DNA of 64,000 nt from Coenobita brevimanus (Eukaryota; Arthropoda; Malacostraca; Decapoda; Coenobitidae), in NCBI GenBank assembly GCA_032717465.1, contig CM064748.1, positions 8,885,392 to 8,949,391 on the forward strand, given 5' to 3'. The notes under the pieces were generated by a model. The model saw nothing but the letters and a program-made list of their open reading frames with translations. It was not told the DNA's origin and searched no databases. How positions within the stretch are numbered: position 1 is the first letter of the stretch; every line of letters starts with the position of its first letter. Shown here piece after piece: positions 22,697 through 33,709 of this stretch. The position numbers were made by a program, and so were the translations under genes.

Positions 22697-23480
22697 GAAA
22701 TATATAGGAAGGAGGACAGAGTTCTACTTTGTTTTTGTTGATTTCATGAAGGTCTTTAACAGAGTGACAGTGGGAATTGGAAAGCTCGGGATGGAGAACT
22801 GACTAGTTAGGGTGGTTATGGCAATGTATGAAGGTGCTCGCACTCAGGTGAAAGTGAACGGAGGTTTGGGTGATAAATGTTCTGTGAATGGTGGTGGGCA
22901 TCAAGGGTCAGTTTCAACCCCATTATTGTTCCACATGGTTCTTGAAGCTCTTATGAGACTTTAGAACTACACTGCCATGGGAGTTGTTTTATGCTAATGA
23001 CTGTGTTGATGGCAGAGAGAGATAGGGTTGAAAGATGTAGGAAATACTGGGATAGAACGGGACTTGTGTGTTAGAGAGTAAGAGCGGATAAAGCTGAGGT
23101 GATGATATTTAGGGCAGGTGGTGGTGCTGTCCAAGGAGGGTGAGTTTGTCCATATGCAATTTGCCACAAGAATGTGGGGAATAATTCCACCTTGGGCGTG
23201 TTTGTGATAAGTGGGTGCATAAGAGATACAGTATTATTAGAAGGTAGGATTCCAAACCAAAATACTGTAATGGTGATTTTGTGTGTTTGGTGTGGAGGGG
23301 AGAGTGTGGCAAGACAGAGATGTAGGAAAGGATTAAGTTTGGTGGAGTGTGTCTTCAGTGTGTGGAGGAGTTTTGTTATTTGTGGGACATGATATGCGCT
23401 GGAAGTGGGGCTACCTCGGTAGGAGGGTAATAAGTGCTTTTATGCAGCATGTGTTAGGATTTTAATGCTGTACGGTAGTG
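22697..23480 (+). pseudogene. RTE-2 RT fragment
   Basis: The plus strand encodes pieces of the RTE-2 palm: FYFVFVDFMKVFNRVTV, VVMAMYEGARTQVKVNGG, then GGHQGSVSTPLLFHMVLEAL near 22,900, then a decayed catalytic box near 22,988 reading FYANDCV in place of YADD. Downstream motifs continue to about 23,480. Stops interrupt every frame. The family is also found at 36,520-38,337. Confidence 0.75.
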
Positions 23481-23584
23481 TGAATTGGTCAGTAATGGAG
23501 GTGGATATTCATAGCTCAGCGTACAGAGTTTGACATTAGAATATGTTGATAATGAAGGATAGATAATAGAGCCATAGTATTGTG

Positions 23585-23960
23585 TTGGAGCGACTTTAAG
23601 GAGAGAGAGCAACATTTGGAAACTGCCTGTACTGTTGTTTGCAGATGATACTGTATTGTTAAGTGAGGACAAAGGGGAACTTCAAGGCTTGGTGAATGAG
23701 GTTCTAAGAGTGTGTAAGATATGGAATCTAATGGTGAATGTAGGGAAGAGTAAAGTTATGGTCCTCGAGAGAAATGAGGGATGCACAGTGATGTTGGATG
23801 ATGAGGAAATGGAAAGTGTGAGTGCGTTTAAGTACTTGGATAGTGTGAAGAGTAAGGATTGAAGTTTGGAGGGTGAAGTGCATGAAAATGTCCAAGGAAG
23901 GAAGGAAGGTTGCTGATTTTTTGTAAGCAGTGATAAGAAACAGTGAAGTGGGCATGGAAT
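23585..23960 (+). pseudogene. RTE-1 RT core fragment
   Basis: The frame starting at 23,635 gives MFADDTVLLSEDKGELQGLV, then MVNVGKSKVMVLERNEG and VSAFKYLDS, ending in a stop at 23,862. These are the RTE-1 catalytic box and thumb start, diverged from copy c. It is flanked by RTE-2 sequence on both sides, so it marks an old insertion or recombination junction. The duplicate lies at 55,500-55,875. Confidence 0.75.
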
Positions 23961-23984
23961 GACTGGCCTGGTGGGATCAGGCTT

Positions 23985-24246
23985 GTATATATATAGTTTA
24001 GAGGAGGGATGGGACCTGAATGTGTTAGTGATATGAGAAGAAGGGGTACATTGATGCTGGAGAGGATGGAGGGTGACAACTGAGTGGAGAGGGTGAGAGG
24101 TGTGAATGCTGAGGGTAAAGTTGTGAGAAACATTCCGTAAAAGAAATAGGTTGAGGTCATAGAGTTTGACCTAAGGAATTAGTGACTGAATAGAGAAGCA
24201 GCAGGTGGGAAGGGATTAAACTTGTAATTTCTCTTGAGTGTGTGGA
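23985..24246 (+). pseudogene. RTE-2 3' end fragment
   Basis: 'ggagaggatggagggtgac', 'gagggtgagaggtgtgaatg' and 'tagagaagcagcaggtggga' match the RTE-2 3' region seen at 27,300-27,500 and 30,590-30,720. No open frame. The candidate ribozyme-like leader variant follows directly. Confidence 0.55.
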
Positions 24247-24317
24247 CCCCCTGGGGAAGGGGGGAAAGAATACTTCCCCAGTATCCCTGCTTGTCGTAAG
24301 AGGCGACTAAAAGGGGC
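24247..24317 (+). ncRNA. Variant RTE 5' leader, candidate ribozyme-like fold
   Basis: It shares 'agtatccctgcttgtcgtaa' and 'gaggcgactaaaaggg' with the RTE-1 leaders, but has GGGGAAGGGG in place of GGGGGTAGGGG. P3 (ATAC/GTAT), the C-rich L3 and P4 are kept, while the 7-bp P1 has one A-G mismatch. The sequence after the leader does not match RTE-1. The duplicate lies at 56,161-56,231. Confidence 0.3.
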
Positions 24318-24384
24318 CTTTTTGTCTCGAGTCTTTCTTTCTGTCCTGTCCTCTTCTGTTTTCTATCACTGTGCTCTTCTTGAT

Positions 24385-25742
24385 ACTTGTATTTACCTAA
24401 TTGTATTTACCTAATTGTGATATACAGGAAATGAGCTACGCTCGTGGGGTCCCGTCTCTGTTTCTCAATAAGTCAAATTTATCTTTAAACGCGTTTAAAT
24501 TTTTAGACTGGACGATCTCTTTGTCCAGGTTATTCCATAGGTCTATACATCTATAAGGAAAACTATATTTCTTGATATCCTTCAAGCAGCTTGACTTGCT
24601 CAGTTTCATGCCGTGTCCTCTTGTTACTCTCTTATCCCATAAAAACAGATCTTCTTTGTCAATTTTATCTACTCCCATCATGGTCCGGAACACTGCAATC
24701 ATGTCGCCTCTCTTTCTCCTTTCTTCTGAGGAAGGCAAATCCAGCTTTTCCAGCCTCTCTCTGTACGACAGATCTGCCAGACTGGGGACCATCTTGGTTG
24801 CTGTTCTTTGTATTCTCTCAATCTTGTTTATGTCTTTCTTTTTGTGTTGGGACCACACTACTGCTGCATATTCCTACCTGGGGTGAATCATGGCCACTAT
24901 CAATTTTTTCATCATCTCCTCATCCATATAATGAAAAGCTACTCTTATATTAGTCAGGAGTTTATACGTCTCTCTAACTGTCTTGTTAATGTGTTTTTCA
25001 GGTGACAAACTGTCCTGGACCAGCACACCCAAATCTTTCTCTTCTCTCGCTTTTGTGATTGGTTCATTACTCATCAAATAATTCAATGATGGCCTCTTGG
25101 TACTTTTACCCATTTCCAATATTTTACATTTCTTTGCACTAAATTTCATTTCCCACATCCGGCTCCATTCATGTATCCTATCCAGATCCTCCTGCAGCAT
25201 TTTGCAATCCTCCTCAACCTCTACCTTCCTCATGATCTTTGCATCATCAGCAAACAGACTTGCATAACTGTTCACTCCAGCTACCTTATCATTTACGTAA
25301 ATCAGGAACATTACTAGTGCCAACACCGAGCCCTGGGACTCCACTTGTTACTTCCCTCCATTTAGACATCTTATCCTTTATTACTGTCCTCATTTGTCTG
25401 TCTCTCAAAAAGTCTCTCATCCATTCTAGGAGGTTCACCTTCAGACCTCCTATATGCTCTAGTTTCCACATTAGTCTCTTATGGAGTACCTTGTCAAAGG
25501 CTTTCTCCAAATCTACATACACACAATCCACCCAACCTTCTCTTTCCTGAAGCACATGAATCGCTCTTGAGTAAAAACTCAACAAGTTAGAAACACATGA
25601 CCTTCCACTTCTAAATCCAAACTGACTATCAGCCAAAATATTCATCTCTTCAGATATTTTATCCATCTATCTTTCAGAATTCCTTCACACAATTTTGCGA
25701 CCATGCTGGTTAGGGACACTGGTCTATAATTCAGGTGTTCTT
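24385..25742 (-). pseudogene. LINE-A copy 2: RT and C-terminus
   Basis: Minus-strand CR1-like element with a 3' tail of 14-bp repeats (TTGTATTTACCTAA on the plus strand, two units at 24,387-24,414). In coding order: 25,666-25,289, FGFRSGRSCVSNLL and VYVDLEKAFDKVLHKRL; 25,344-24,874, SYASLFADDAKIMRKV with FADD, then KCKILEMGKS and DLGVLVQDSLSPEKHI; 24,858-24,436, KIERIQRTATKMVPSL, YRERLEKLDLPSSEERRKRGD and YSFPYRCIDLWNNL. Single-base losses separate the frames. The 5' part is cut at 25,742 against an RTE-1 fragment. Confidence 0.85.
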
Positions 25743-25990
25743 CTTCTGTGGAGAGGATGGAGAGCAAGAGACTGATGAGGAGAGTGGATGTGATTGAGGT
25801 GGAAGGGGGGAATGGGAGGGGGAGGGAAAGGATGAGATGGAGGGATGAAGTGGAGATGTATATGAGAGAGGGGGGTGTGAGCTGGTAGCAGGGCAATGAA
25901 ATGATGGGGGACATGGCGACATGGAGGCAATTTGTCTGTGGCCACCCTGTATGAGATTAAGGCATCTGGCAATAGAATGGATAGATAAAG
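25743..25990 (+). pseudogene. RTE-1 3'-terminal fragment with ATAG tail
   Basis: About 250 bp matches the last part of RTE-1: 'gtggagaggatgg' encoding the GHVERM region, the GRGRPRMRW region, 'ggcgacatggaggcaatttg', 'gtggccaccc' and a degenerate ATAG tail at 25,968-25,988. It is plus-strand and joined to minus-strand LINE-A at 25,742. The duplicate lies at 60,386-60,640. Confidence 0.75.
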
Positions 25991-26720
25991 AGGATGGATA
26001 ATGATAGTTGGGTGAGGAGGGTGAGAGGTATGAACGTCAAGGGTAACGTTGTGAGGGGCACACCAAAAATGGTCAGGATGAGGGTGTAGATGTTGCTGTT
26101 AAGGAAAGAGGCATTTCTGGGAATGGAAAGGGTGTGGTCAGAGAGATGAATAATTAGCTGCCAAATGTAGTGCCAGGAAGGAGGTACAAACGGAAACTCC
26201 TAGTGTCTGCGACTTTACTGTATAACCTAAATAGTGCTGAAAGAAAGAAAAATGGTGTTTAAGGTTTCAAATGAGATGAAAAGGGAAAACAGGGATATCA
26301 TAGGTGAGCAGTGTGTGAAGAATGATAAAGGAATGATAGTGGTGGACAGTGATGATATTGAAAATGCCTCGAGAGAGCATTATAACCGGTTGCTGAATGA
26401 CTGGACCAGGGTAGGTTTGGAGTCTGGAGATGCAGTGTTTGGTCCTTGGCCTTTGAATGCTGCTGCTACTGTGAGCAGGACAATAGGCAGGATGCAGGTG
26501 GGGAAAGTGGCAGGTGTGTCTGGGTTGACAACTGAAATGCTGAAGGCCTCAGTAGGTATAGGACTGGGTTGTTGACGATATTTACAATTATACTGTATAT
26601 GAGTGTGTTGTCCCAGATGACTGGGTGAAGAATGTGACTGTAAGTGTGTACAAGGGGAAGGGTGCTGCCCTGGAAAGTGGAAATTATAGATTCATGAAAA
26701 ATAAGTTTTTTTTTTTTTTT
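25991..26720 (+). pseudogene. RTE-2 linker and RT fingers fragment
   Basis: The frame 26,234-26,575 (113 aa) encodes MVFKVSNEMKRENRDIIGEQ, SREHYNRLLNDW, PVFGPWPLN-like (here AVFGPWPLN) and RMQVGKVAGVSGLTTEMLK, the RTE-2 region leading into the RT fingers. It is followed at about 26,605-26,660 by VVPDDWVKNVTVSVYKGKG in another frame. 25,991-26,200 resembles the RTE-2 3' region. It is truncated at a poly(T) run at 26,706. Confidence 0.75.
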
Positions 26721-27091
26721 TTACCAAGTGGGCAGTGGACTTTGTGAAAGCTACTCAGATCCACCCAAATATATTTATACAGTATTAGCCTCACAGTAGG
26801 ACGGCCTAACCCAGCCATAGATAACACAGGCTAAACTAACCTAACCTAACCAAGTTATGCTAACCTAACTAATGGTAACTTAACTAACCCATAGTAATGC
26901 AAATATAAATATATTTGTGTTGATATGAGAAGGTGTTGTATTAATAAGAGTCCACCATTACGCCCGGAAAATAAACGCTCTTCGGGAAGTCAAACCCTGG
27001 TGAGCTAAAATTCCACTTATCCCCACTTATTTTACATTTATATTCTGGTCAATTTACTATTGCTTGAGCTCAGTATTTTTATGTGCATATT

Positions 27092-27150
<59 letters not shown>

Positions 27151-27290
27151 GTGATTCAGGAATATACATCAACAATTTTTTCATTCATCAACTTTGAACT
27201 GTGGGTATAGTGAGACAGCCTCTTCCCCTATTTGTGTGTAGTTTTGAGGGTCAGCTGTATATAGGGCAAAGTGTTAGTTTCAGAGACTTT
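26721..27290. other. Non-coding spacer with AACCTA motifs and (TA)n
   Basis: It contains an AACCTA/TTAGG-type cluster at 26,830-26,890 and a dinucleotide run of (TA)n at about 27,095-27,146. No coding signal. The counterpart at 61,341-61,915 has a shorter, interrupted (TA)n run. Confidence 0.7.
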
Positions 27291-28571
27291 TAGTGGATAA
27301 CATAAATAGTTGAGAGAATGAAGGATGACAACTTCGTGCTGAGGGTGAGAGGTGTGAATGTTGAGTGTAGACTTGCAAGAGAAAGATCAGAAAAATATTT
27401 GGGTCAAAGTCAGTGAGTGTGACCTTATGATTAAAGGACTGAATAGAGAAGCTGCTAGAAGTTGATCTGCATGGAGAGCTGCCCAGTGGTGAGCAAGACC
27501 AATACACGCAAGGTTGTTGGAGCCCTTATAAACAAAGAAAGGCAGCAGTTGAATGAGTGTCTAAAAGGACAGAAGTGATAGAGATATAGACTTGAAGAAG
27601 AAAAGGAAGCCTTGGAAGAAGATGCTTCAGAGAAGTGTGTCTTTGGAAGTGATAGAAAGATGGAAATAGGAATATAGGAGATTTGAAAAGAGAGTAAAGC
27701 AAATGGTAGATGAAGCCAGACAGTGAGAGTATGATGAGTATGGAAGAAGGATAATTGATCAGTACAAGAATGATAAAAGGGAGTACTATGAGACAGGTAA
27801 ACAAGGACGAGGATACAGGGTTATGAGAGGGGTAGAGCGAAGGTAATAGCTGAGGCATTGAGTAGGAGGTGGGTGGATGTTGGATATGTGCAAGAAGTCA
27901 GGTGTTGGTGTGGATCATGCAGAGTGATTGCCGGGAGGGATTGTGATTACAAGTTGTTTTGGCAGGGTAAGACAGATGGATATGGTGGTGTGAGTGTGTA
28001 GGTTAAGGACAAATGGATGGAATATGTTATGAATGTAAGAAGAGTTAGTCAGAGGGTAATAGTAGTGATTTTTTTTTTTTTTTTTTTTTAATACAAAAAT
28101 GTTTTCATATTTTATCAGTGTATTGAAAAAGTTTCATAGGCAGGTCTGGATGAGGTAGAGAAGAATTGAATCTGGGATGACTTAATACATGTAGTAAGTG
28201 ATATGGGGGATGATGAAATTGTAGTTTTGGGAGGGGACTTAAATGGTCATGTAGGTGACGCAGCTCAAGGATATGAAGGAGTACATGGTGGATGTGCATA
28301 TGGTACAAGAAATGAGGAAGTGGAATGGATACTTGAGTTTGGGGAGACAGTAAACATGATTATGTGCAGGGATGCCCTGTACAGTGAGATGAGGTGAGTG
28401 GTGGCTGAACAGGGAGACAGTAACATAAGTGTTAATGAACAGTACAGAGCCCTCACGAACAACCTCTTGAGAGTTGCAGATTCAGTATCCAGTTGGACAA
28501 GAGGCCCACCAAGAAATAAACTTGGTCGTGGGATGAGGCTGCAGAAGCTGCAGTTAAGGAGAAAAGAAGGG
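27291..28571 (+). pseudogene. RTE-2 pieces: 3' end, then endonuclease
   Basis: 27,291-27,530 matches the RTE-2 3' region. 27,840-28,570 encodes endonuclease in broken frames: VGYVQEVRCW with the catalytic glutamate, YKLFWQGKTDGYGGVSV, then after a poly(T) insertion at 28,071-28,090 the frame 28,203-28,397 with EIVVLGGDLNGHVGDAAQGYEGVHGG (GDLN box) and EEVEWILEFGETVNMIM. It ends at 28,571, where minus-strand LINE-A begins. The TTAA at 28,003-28,006 is the unoccupied counterpart of the X3 site. Confidence 0.75.
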
Positions 28572-29931
28572 TTCTCTGTACGACAGATCTGGAGACTGGG
28601 GACCATCTTGGTTGCTGTTCTTTGTATTCTCTCAATCTTGTTTATGTCTTTCTTTTTGTGTTGGGACCACACTACTGCTGCATATTCCTACCTGGGGTGA
28701 ATCATGGCCACTGTCAGTTTTTTCATCATCTCCTCATCCATATAATGAAAAGCTACTCTAATATTAGTCACAAGTTTATACGTCTCTCTAACTGTCTTGT
28801 TAATGTGTTTTTCAGGTGACAAACTGTCCTGGACCAGCACACCCAAATCTTTCTCTTCTCTCGCTTTTGTGATTGGTTCATTACCCATCAAATAATTCAA
28901 TGATGGCCTCTTGGTACTTTTACCCATTTCCAATATTTTACATTTCTTTGCACTAAATTTCATTTCACACATCCGGCTCCAGTCGTGTATCCTATCCAGA
29001 TCGTCCTGCAGCATTTTGCAATCCTCCTCAACCTCTACCTTCCTCGAGATCTTTGCGTCATCAGCAAACAGACTTGCATAACTGTTCACTCCATCTACCA
29101 TATCATTTACATAAATCAGGAACATTACTGGTGCCAACACCGAGCCCTGGGACTCCACTTGTTACTTCCCTCCATCCAGACATCGTGTCCTTTATTACTG
29201 TCCTCATTTGTCTGTCTCTCAAAAAGTCTTTCATCCATTCCAGGAGGTTCTCCTTCAACCCTCCTATATGCTTTAGTTTCCACATTAGTCTCTTATGGGG
29301 TACCTTTTCGAAGGCCTTTTCCAAATCTAAATACACACAATCCACCCAACCATCTCTCTCCTGAAGCATGTCAATCAGTTTTGAGTAAAAGCTCAAGAAG
29401 TTGGAAACACATGACCTTCCACTTCTAAATCCAAATTGACTATGAGCCAAAATATTCATGTCTTCCAGATATTTTATCCATCTTTCTTTCAGAATTCTTT
29501 CGCACAATTTTGCGACCATGCTGGTTAGGGACACTGGTCTATAATTCAGGGGTTCTTCCCTGTTTCCTCTGTTATAAATTGGTACCACATGTCCTCTCTT
29601 CCATTCTTGAGGCACTTTTGCCACCTCCAGAGAACACACAATTCAACTGTGAATCTTATCCCCCAGTTGCTGTCTGAATTCCTTCAGTACCCAATTAGAG
29701 ATTCCATCAGGTCTTGGGGCTTTCCTTACATCTTGAGTTTCCAGTAATTTATACACTTCCTATACTTCCACTCTTATGTCTTTTATCACTACATTTGTAG
29801 CACTCCTTCACCTTCCACAAACTCCTTTTCACTAGTGAAAACTGATTGGAAACATTTGTTCATTATTTCTGCTTGCATTGCCGCATCTTTATAGATCTCT
29901 CCTTCTACTTTCAGTTTGGTAATTCCTACCA
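28572..29931 (-). pseudogene. LINE-A copy 3: linker and RT, 3'-truncated
   Basis: 29,639-29,103 (178 aa) has VPQEWKRGHVVPIYNRGNREEPLNYRPVSLT, LAHSQFGFRSGRSCVSNFL and VYLDLEKAFEKVPHKRL. 29,158-28,688 has SYASLFADDAKISRKV (FADD) and KCKILEMGKS. 29,931-29,640 is the linker also found at 1-310. The 3' end is lost: homology stops inside the KMVPSL motif at about 28,575, joined to RTE-2. Loss of a LINE 3' end points to deletion or recombination rather than 5' truncation during insertion. Confidence 0.85.
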
Positions 29932-30573
29932 CCAGCAGTATGTTGCTGTCGATAGCAAATCAACGTGGAGCGGTCGACTTCAGCCAACTTGGGAGTAAAC
30001 ATCACTTTCCTCTTCACGTTGTGTTTGCTTCTCGACGAGAAGTCAGCCGTGTACTGCATGAGTTTGTCTCGGATCTCTTAATATCAAACAAAGTAGATCG
30101 GGCCAGACTGAACTCGCAGAGGATGTGGGAAGAAGACCACCCCGCATCTACTTTCTCCAATATCTCCCGCTTCTTCTCAAGAGTCAACACCATTCTCTTC
30201 CTCTTCTCAGGCGACGGGGCCATCATCACACACACGAAGGAGAGGTACAAGAGCAGCAGGAGTGCCTGCAGCAGGTAAGGCATCACCACAAAAGCGAGCA
30301 CGTGGGCAGCATGACGACGAGCGTGCACTTGCGACGAGAGACAGGTGGAAAGTGGGGAGGATGCAGGGGCACTCTAGCGGACGTTGGAGGAATGACGCGC
30401 CACAACAAAGCTGTCCTGCACCCTGCATGCCAAGTTCAAATTACGAACGGGGGGGGGGGGATTCTCCCCCCCCCCCTTGGACCATTTTGAGAATATTGGA
30501 TCCCGGGACGATTATGTCCGGTTAGTGGGGATGTTCGTATATTGGGCGTTCGGATATAAGAGGGATTACTGTA
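29932..30573 (-). pseudogene. Tigger/pogo transposase N-terminal DNA-binding domain with one TIR
   Basis: Minus frame 30,328-30,014: after MMAPSPEKRKRMVLTLEKKREILEKVDAG comes SSHILCEFSLARSTLFDIKRSE, the psq/CENP-B-type helix-turn-helix that opens Tigger transposases. Upstream on the minus strand the element ends at 30,571 with CAGTAATCCCTCTTATATCC, a typical Tigger TIR, next to TA at 30,572-30,573. The DDE domain and other TIR are missing, cut at 29,932. A G-run/C-run hairpin lies at 30,449-30,477. Confidence 0.75.
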
Positions 30574-30775
30574 TTAACATTAGGGATAGGGTTGTCAGAG
30601 GTAGACAGAAAAAGACTTTGGACAAGGTTATTGAGTGTGACCTTGGGGTTAAGGATGTGAATAGGGAAGTTGCCTGAGATGAGCAGCATGGAAAGCTGCC
30701 ATTAGGTGACCAAGGCTGACACATGCAAGCATGGTGGAGCCTTTAAAAACTAAACGAAAATGAAACTTTGCCTTT
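30574..30775 (+). pseudogene. RTE-2 3' end fragment
   Basis: 'gtggacaaggttattgagtgtgacctt'-like sequence, 'atagggaagttgcctgagatgagcag' and 'aagctgccattaggtgaccaag' parallel the RTE-2 3' region at 27,410-27,530. It ends in an A-rich stretch near 30,750. No open frame beyond 66 aa. Confidence 0.5.
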
Positions 30776-31225
30776 TTTAAATGACAGTTTGACAAAAGTG
30801 ATTCATTCAAAATATGCATGATACTTGGCAGCGATTTTTTACGTGTTGATCAGGTTAGAATTTTTTGCATGGTTGGTATTGTAGGCTTTCAAGGTTAGGT
30901 TTAGTGGCAGTTGTTGGTGGTTAAAATTATGGTGGGTATTTGGGAACAAAACCTCTCTGTTAGGTTAGGATGCACTGGTGCGTCCAGTCGGCGATATTGT
31001 GTGTAAACGCACTGCCTTGGTGCATTTTTAATAACCTGTCTTAATATACAGTAGTTATCTTTATAGTATTGGGCTTCTGGAACCTACCTCCCTATTTTAC
31101 CTGTAAATATATGTAATGTTTTAGGACGAACTTGATTCAGCACGATGTTCTGCGTGACCTACCTAGTGTTGTATGTGGTCTGTACTATTTTGTTACTGAT
31201 TTGCTGAAGCCATGTCTGATAAGGG
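30776..31225. other. No recognisable feature
   Basis: No gene or repeat partner was recognised. Scattered 'ggttagg' motifs occur (30,890 and 30,960), as elsewhere in the window. Confidence 0.55.
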
Positions 31226-31418
31226 AAAGAGTTGGATGATGATGGTGGTTTTAATGTAGTATATTATGCTTTTTGTAATTTTGTTATTGCCTGTGGACTG
31301 GGCTGGCTGTAAGGGGTGATGGGGAGGCCAGGTTTAATAAAACAAACTTTATTGAAGGGTATTTAAAGTTTGACATCATTATCATCGTCATCATCCAGAT
31401 GTATTTTCCCACCTAAAA
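31226..31418. repeat. Short interspersed element with ATGATG-type inverted ends, copy 2
   Basis: Direct repeat of 3,633-3,832, with shared 'gtggactgggctggctgtaa' and 'aaacaaactttattgaa'. The left end is GGATGATGATGGTGG and the right end ATCGTCATCATCCAG. The LINE-L tail begins immediately after it. Confidence 0.6.
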
Positions 31419-31607
31419 ATAATAATAATAATAACAATGATAATATTAATAATAATAATCTGGCCTTTTGTTTCTCAAAAGCGCCAGTTTTGCCTTTGGA
31501 AATTCACTAGCGCTCGACACCCATACATTATTTTTACAATTACAAGAATTGTGACATTTCGTGTATATAATACAAGCTACATCATATATACATGAAAGTG
31601 GCAATAA

Positions 31608-33455
31608 TTAAACCTTATAATCATCTGTCATAGTACCTCTCTCCAGGTCATAGCATTTTGAAAAAGGAAAGGCTTTCAGCTGTCTCTTAAAGGATTCAAC
31701 AGTGGAGAGTTGTCTTATGGACAATGGCAATCTGTTATATAATCTAGGGGCTCTATACACAAAAGAACGATCAGAGAAAGATGACTGGTGGATGGCTCCT
31801 GGCTCATCAAGACGCAAGGAATCATCTTCACTGCATAACATCACACCCAGGCGTGCCAATGGGAGTTTTAACAATTCAGCAAGATACTTCAGTTCACCAA
31901 ACTTAAGAACCTTGTATGTAATAAGACACAGTTTAAATTCAGTTCTAGCCTTTACTGGTAACCAATCCAACTCAGTCAGAAACGGGATAGTTGAGGTTCT
32001 CGGGGGGAGACCAAAGATAAGCCGTGCTACCCTGTTCAACACAGACTGAACTTTTGTTAGTATATCATTTGGAAAACCAACCCACAGTGAATTACAATAA
32101 TCAACACGAGACAAGACCACTGCATGGACCAATGTTAAGAGGCACCGTCTATTCAGGAATTTTCTCACAGAGGACAGATTTCTGATATGCAAGTTACACC
32201 CTCTTACAACCTGATTAATATGTTCTTTGTAATTTAACTTAGAATTAAAATAACACCCAGATTTCAAACAGAACTGACTGGGTGAAGCTGTGACGCGCCA
32301 ATGTTCAATGGCAGGGCATTGTCAGTGTCATCACCCCTTCTGTTTCCTCTGATGATGATGATCTCAGTTTTACCATGATTCAGCTTAAGTTTCCTCTTAG
32401 CCATCCAAATCTTAATATCAGACATTAGAGATTCAAACTTTGTCTTAATATCAGATATTTGATATCTTAACATAGAGCTGCGTGTCATCAGCATAAAAAT
32501 GATAGGACACATCATGAGCATCAAGTAGAGACGATAAACTACTTGTGTAGATAGTAAATAGAATTGGACCCAAAACTGATCCTTGAGGGACTCGAAATAG
32601 AAGGGGATCAGAATCAGAGCTAGTGTAATCAACAACCACTCTCTGAGATCTGTCCGACAGATACGACTTAAGGAGCAAAAGGGCACTATCACGAACGCCG
32701 TAAAAATACAGATCATCCAACAACAGTTTATTATCTACTGTATCAAAAGCTGCAGACAGATCCAACAGAACTAGGAGAGAGGACATCCCACTACAAGTGT
32801 CTGCCACCAAGTCACTCTAAATCCTTGTTAGTGCAGTTTCAGTTGAATGGTATTTTCTGTATGCTGATTGAACAACAGGAAGAACTCTGTTGTGTTCCAG
32901 TAGTGGTACGAGTTGATCGAGTATGGCCCGCTCAATAATCTTGGATAAAAAAGACAGGTTAGAGACGGGACGATAATTTGTCATGCTCTCGACATCAAGG
33001 CCAGGTTTCTTAATTAGGGGCCTAAGCAAAGCACGTTTCTCAGACTGCACAAAATTACTATCTAAGAAGCATCTATTTATTATGTTGCAGATAAAGTCTG
33101 CAGCGTGCTCATACACATCAGGCAGTTGTGACATGTTACATGGATTGAGTGAGCAAAATGTTTTATTAAGTTCTCTGATGTAACATTTGACTTCATTTAC
33201 ATCCAGCGAATGAAATATTGAAAGCAAATGATCCCCAGTGCACCGTGGCTGGAAGTCAACTGAGTACGCTTCACTAGGAGAACTTCTGTCTAAATCACTT
33301 CTTATGCAAGACATCTTAGTTGTAAAAAATGAAGCAAAATCATAAGCCAATTGGGTATCAGATACAGAAGTTGGTTTAACAATTACATTCCTCCGATCAA
33401 CCAAATTGTTCACAACTGCAGAGAGCTTTTTTTTGATCACCACCACATGAATCAA
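31608..33455 (-). pseudogene. LINE-L reverse transcriptase and C-terminus
   Basis: 33,455-32,817 (212 aa) has KKPGLDVESMTNYRPVSNL and SKIIERAILDQL. 32,810-32,451 has LDLSAAFDTVDNKLL, FRVPQGSVLGPILFTIY and SYHFYADDTQLYVK with an intact YADD. 32,716-32,264 covers the thumb start (KLKLNHGKTEIIII). 32,267-31,608 (219 aa) has YKEHINQVVRGCNLHIRNL, VLSRVDYCNSLWVGFP, RVARLIFGLPP and FSFSDRSFVYRAPRLYNRLP-like end motifs. YADDTQLY and VDYCNSL are characteristic of L2/CR1/Rex-group elements. Confidence 0.85.
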
Positions 33456-33709
33456 CTTTATTTTGATAATACCTAGCCTTTTGGGCTTTTACAGTGTGAA
33501 CGACTGCTCTTCTCGCAAAAACAACGGAAACGAGTTACTTCGGTCCGCTGCAAGCGCCACTCACGTTCTGCCCTTCTACTTTGTCTACACAAAGAATTAA
33601 TGGATGGACCATACCACGGAGAGTCATCATGTACAGTGATTGTTTTTACTACCTCAGGACAATATTGGTCAAAAACTGACCTAAGCTCGTTGTTGTAAAT
33701 ATCAACCAG

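Larger units (their letters stand above)
22697..28002 (+). repeat. Segmental duplication, copy 1
   Basis: From 'aaatatataggaaggaggac' (22,697) to the TTAA at 28,003 the sequence is colinear with 54,607-62,635 and nearly identical, including junctions between unrelated TE fragments, the (TA)n run and poly(T) runs. Copy 1 lacks the LINE-J insertion found at 56,313-59,036 and the X3 insertion at 62,636. It therefore represents the older state at both sites. The right limit is unknown because copy 2 is interrupted by X3. Confidence 0.85.

Noticed and set aside
30262..30525. Plus-strand frames over the Tigger relic
   Set aside because: The minus strand carries the helix-turn-helix domain; plus frames are GC-rich shadows ending in the poly(G)/poly(C) hairpin.
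31702..32049. Plus-strand 115-aa frame
   Set aside because: Antisense to the LINE-L C-terminus; no recognisable domain.
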